Source of the DNA: Bacteroidales bacterium
GTDB lineage: Bacteria; Bacteroidota; Bacteroidia; Bacteroidales; UBA932
NCBI GenBank assembly: GCA_017483985.1
Contig: JAFUUB010000073.1
Span: 1 to 15,213, forward strand
Length of the DNA: 15,213 bases
Reading direction: 5' to 3'
The position numbers and the translations under genes are program-made. Shown here piece by piece: positions 15,094-15,213 of this stretch. Positions within the stretch are counted from its first letter, which is position 1. The number at the start of each line of letters is the position of its first letter. The notes under the pieces were generated by a model. It did no database searches. It was given only the letters and a program-made list of their open reading frames with translations, and had not been told where the DNA came from.

Positions 15094-15213
15094 CTACGAG
15101 GCTTTAGATTGGAACAGAGCTCGGTATTGTACCGGGCTCTTTCCTTTTAGCCTCAGTTTGATTCTATCATTATTGTAGTACCGGATGTATTTCCGGAGAG
15201 CCTTCTTGAACTG
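15094..15213 (-). CDS. IS3-family transposase OrfB, C-terminal fragment (continues beyond the window)
   Basis: On the - strand the frame reads from the window edge to a TAG stop at 15094-15096, giving 39 residues. It contains YIRYYNNDRIKLRLKGKSP followed by VQYRALFQ. This is the recognisable end of the IS3/IS150 DDE (rve) integrase: the helix YI.YYN..RI with the terminal L.G.SP..YR motif. In the full protein OrfB, usually made by frameshifting as OrfAB, catalyses copy-out-paste-in transposition. The catalytic DDE residues lie outside the window, so activity cannot be judged. The fragment is too short for most automated gene callers. Confidence 0.85.
   Translation of the reverse strand, partial: QFKKALRKYIRYYNNDRIKLRLKGKSPVQYRALFQSKAS

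Larger units (their letters stand above)
15060..15213 (-). mobile_element. Terminal part of an IS3-family insertion sequence
   Basis: The right part of the window is the transposase-3' end of an insertion sequence that continues past base 15213. It contains a terminal-repeat-like sequence starting TGTGACCCCCAATAGTTGG at 15060, then an OrfB transposase tail reading leftwards. TG-starting ends with a CCCC...AGTTGGAC core are common in the IS150-like branch of the IS3 family. The exact outer boundary could be 15060 or 15062. Base composition drops sharply compared with the symporter gene. Confidence 0.8.

Overview
The window is most of a mannan/glucomannan polysaccharide utilization locus (PUL) from a member of the Bacteroidota, almost certainly Bacteroidales. 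Three things point there: a SusC/SusD pair, a run of lipoproteins with Bacteroidetes-style signal peptides, and BACON and IPT/TIG modules that are typical of Bacteroidetes glycan systems. The coding DNA is GC-rich (63% in one 60-base line counted by hand), well above typical Bacteroides. An uncultured gut or rumen Bacteroidales lineage is therefore plausible, but the species cannot be fixed from this sequence.

Layout: every PUL gene is on the + strand with tight spacing. Bases 3-4613 hold the outer-membrane importer: a SusC TonB-dependent transporter cut at its 5' end by the window, and its SusD lipoprotein. Bases 4632-8264 hold two surface glycan-binding lipoproteins. The first is an SGBP-B-like protein. 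The second is a long multi-IPT/TIG protein ending in a duplicated tryptophan-rich module. A GC-rich hairpin (8271-8302) separates the binding genes from the enzymes. Bases 8317-12461 hold three glycanase lipoproteins: BACON-GH26, BACON-GH5 and a compact GH26. Bases 12481-13641 encode a cytoplasmic GH130 phosphorylase, probably 4-O-beta-mannosyl-glucose phosphorylase. Bases 13675-15036 encode a GPH/MelB-type sugar:cation symporter. Within about 25 bp of that gene the locus is cut by the end of an IS3-family insertion sequence on the - strand (about 15060 to the window edge).

Inferred pathway: surface GH26 and GH5 enzymes cut (gluco)mannan held by SusD and the two binding lipoproteins. SusC/SusD imports the oligosaccharides. 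The second GH26, which lacks an acidic surface-export signature, probably trims them to disaccharides in the periplasm. The symporter brings the disaccharides into the cytosol, where GH130 phosphorolyses mannosyl-glucose to mannose-1-phosphate and glucose. The mannobiose 2-epimerase that usually completes this route is not present; the IS lies where it would be expected.

The most notable features are two adjacent enzymes that share a 78%-identical, GC-rich lipoprotein/BACON front end but carry unrelated, AT-richer catalytic domains, the duplicated Trp-rich domain of the IPT/TIG protein, and the IS scar at the downstream edge. No regulator, RNA gene or CRISPR array was seen, and there is no gene-free stretch over 300 bases.
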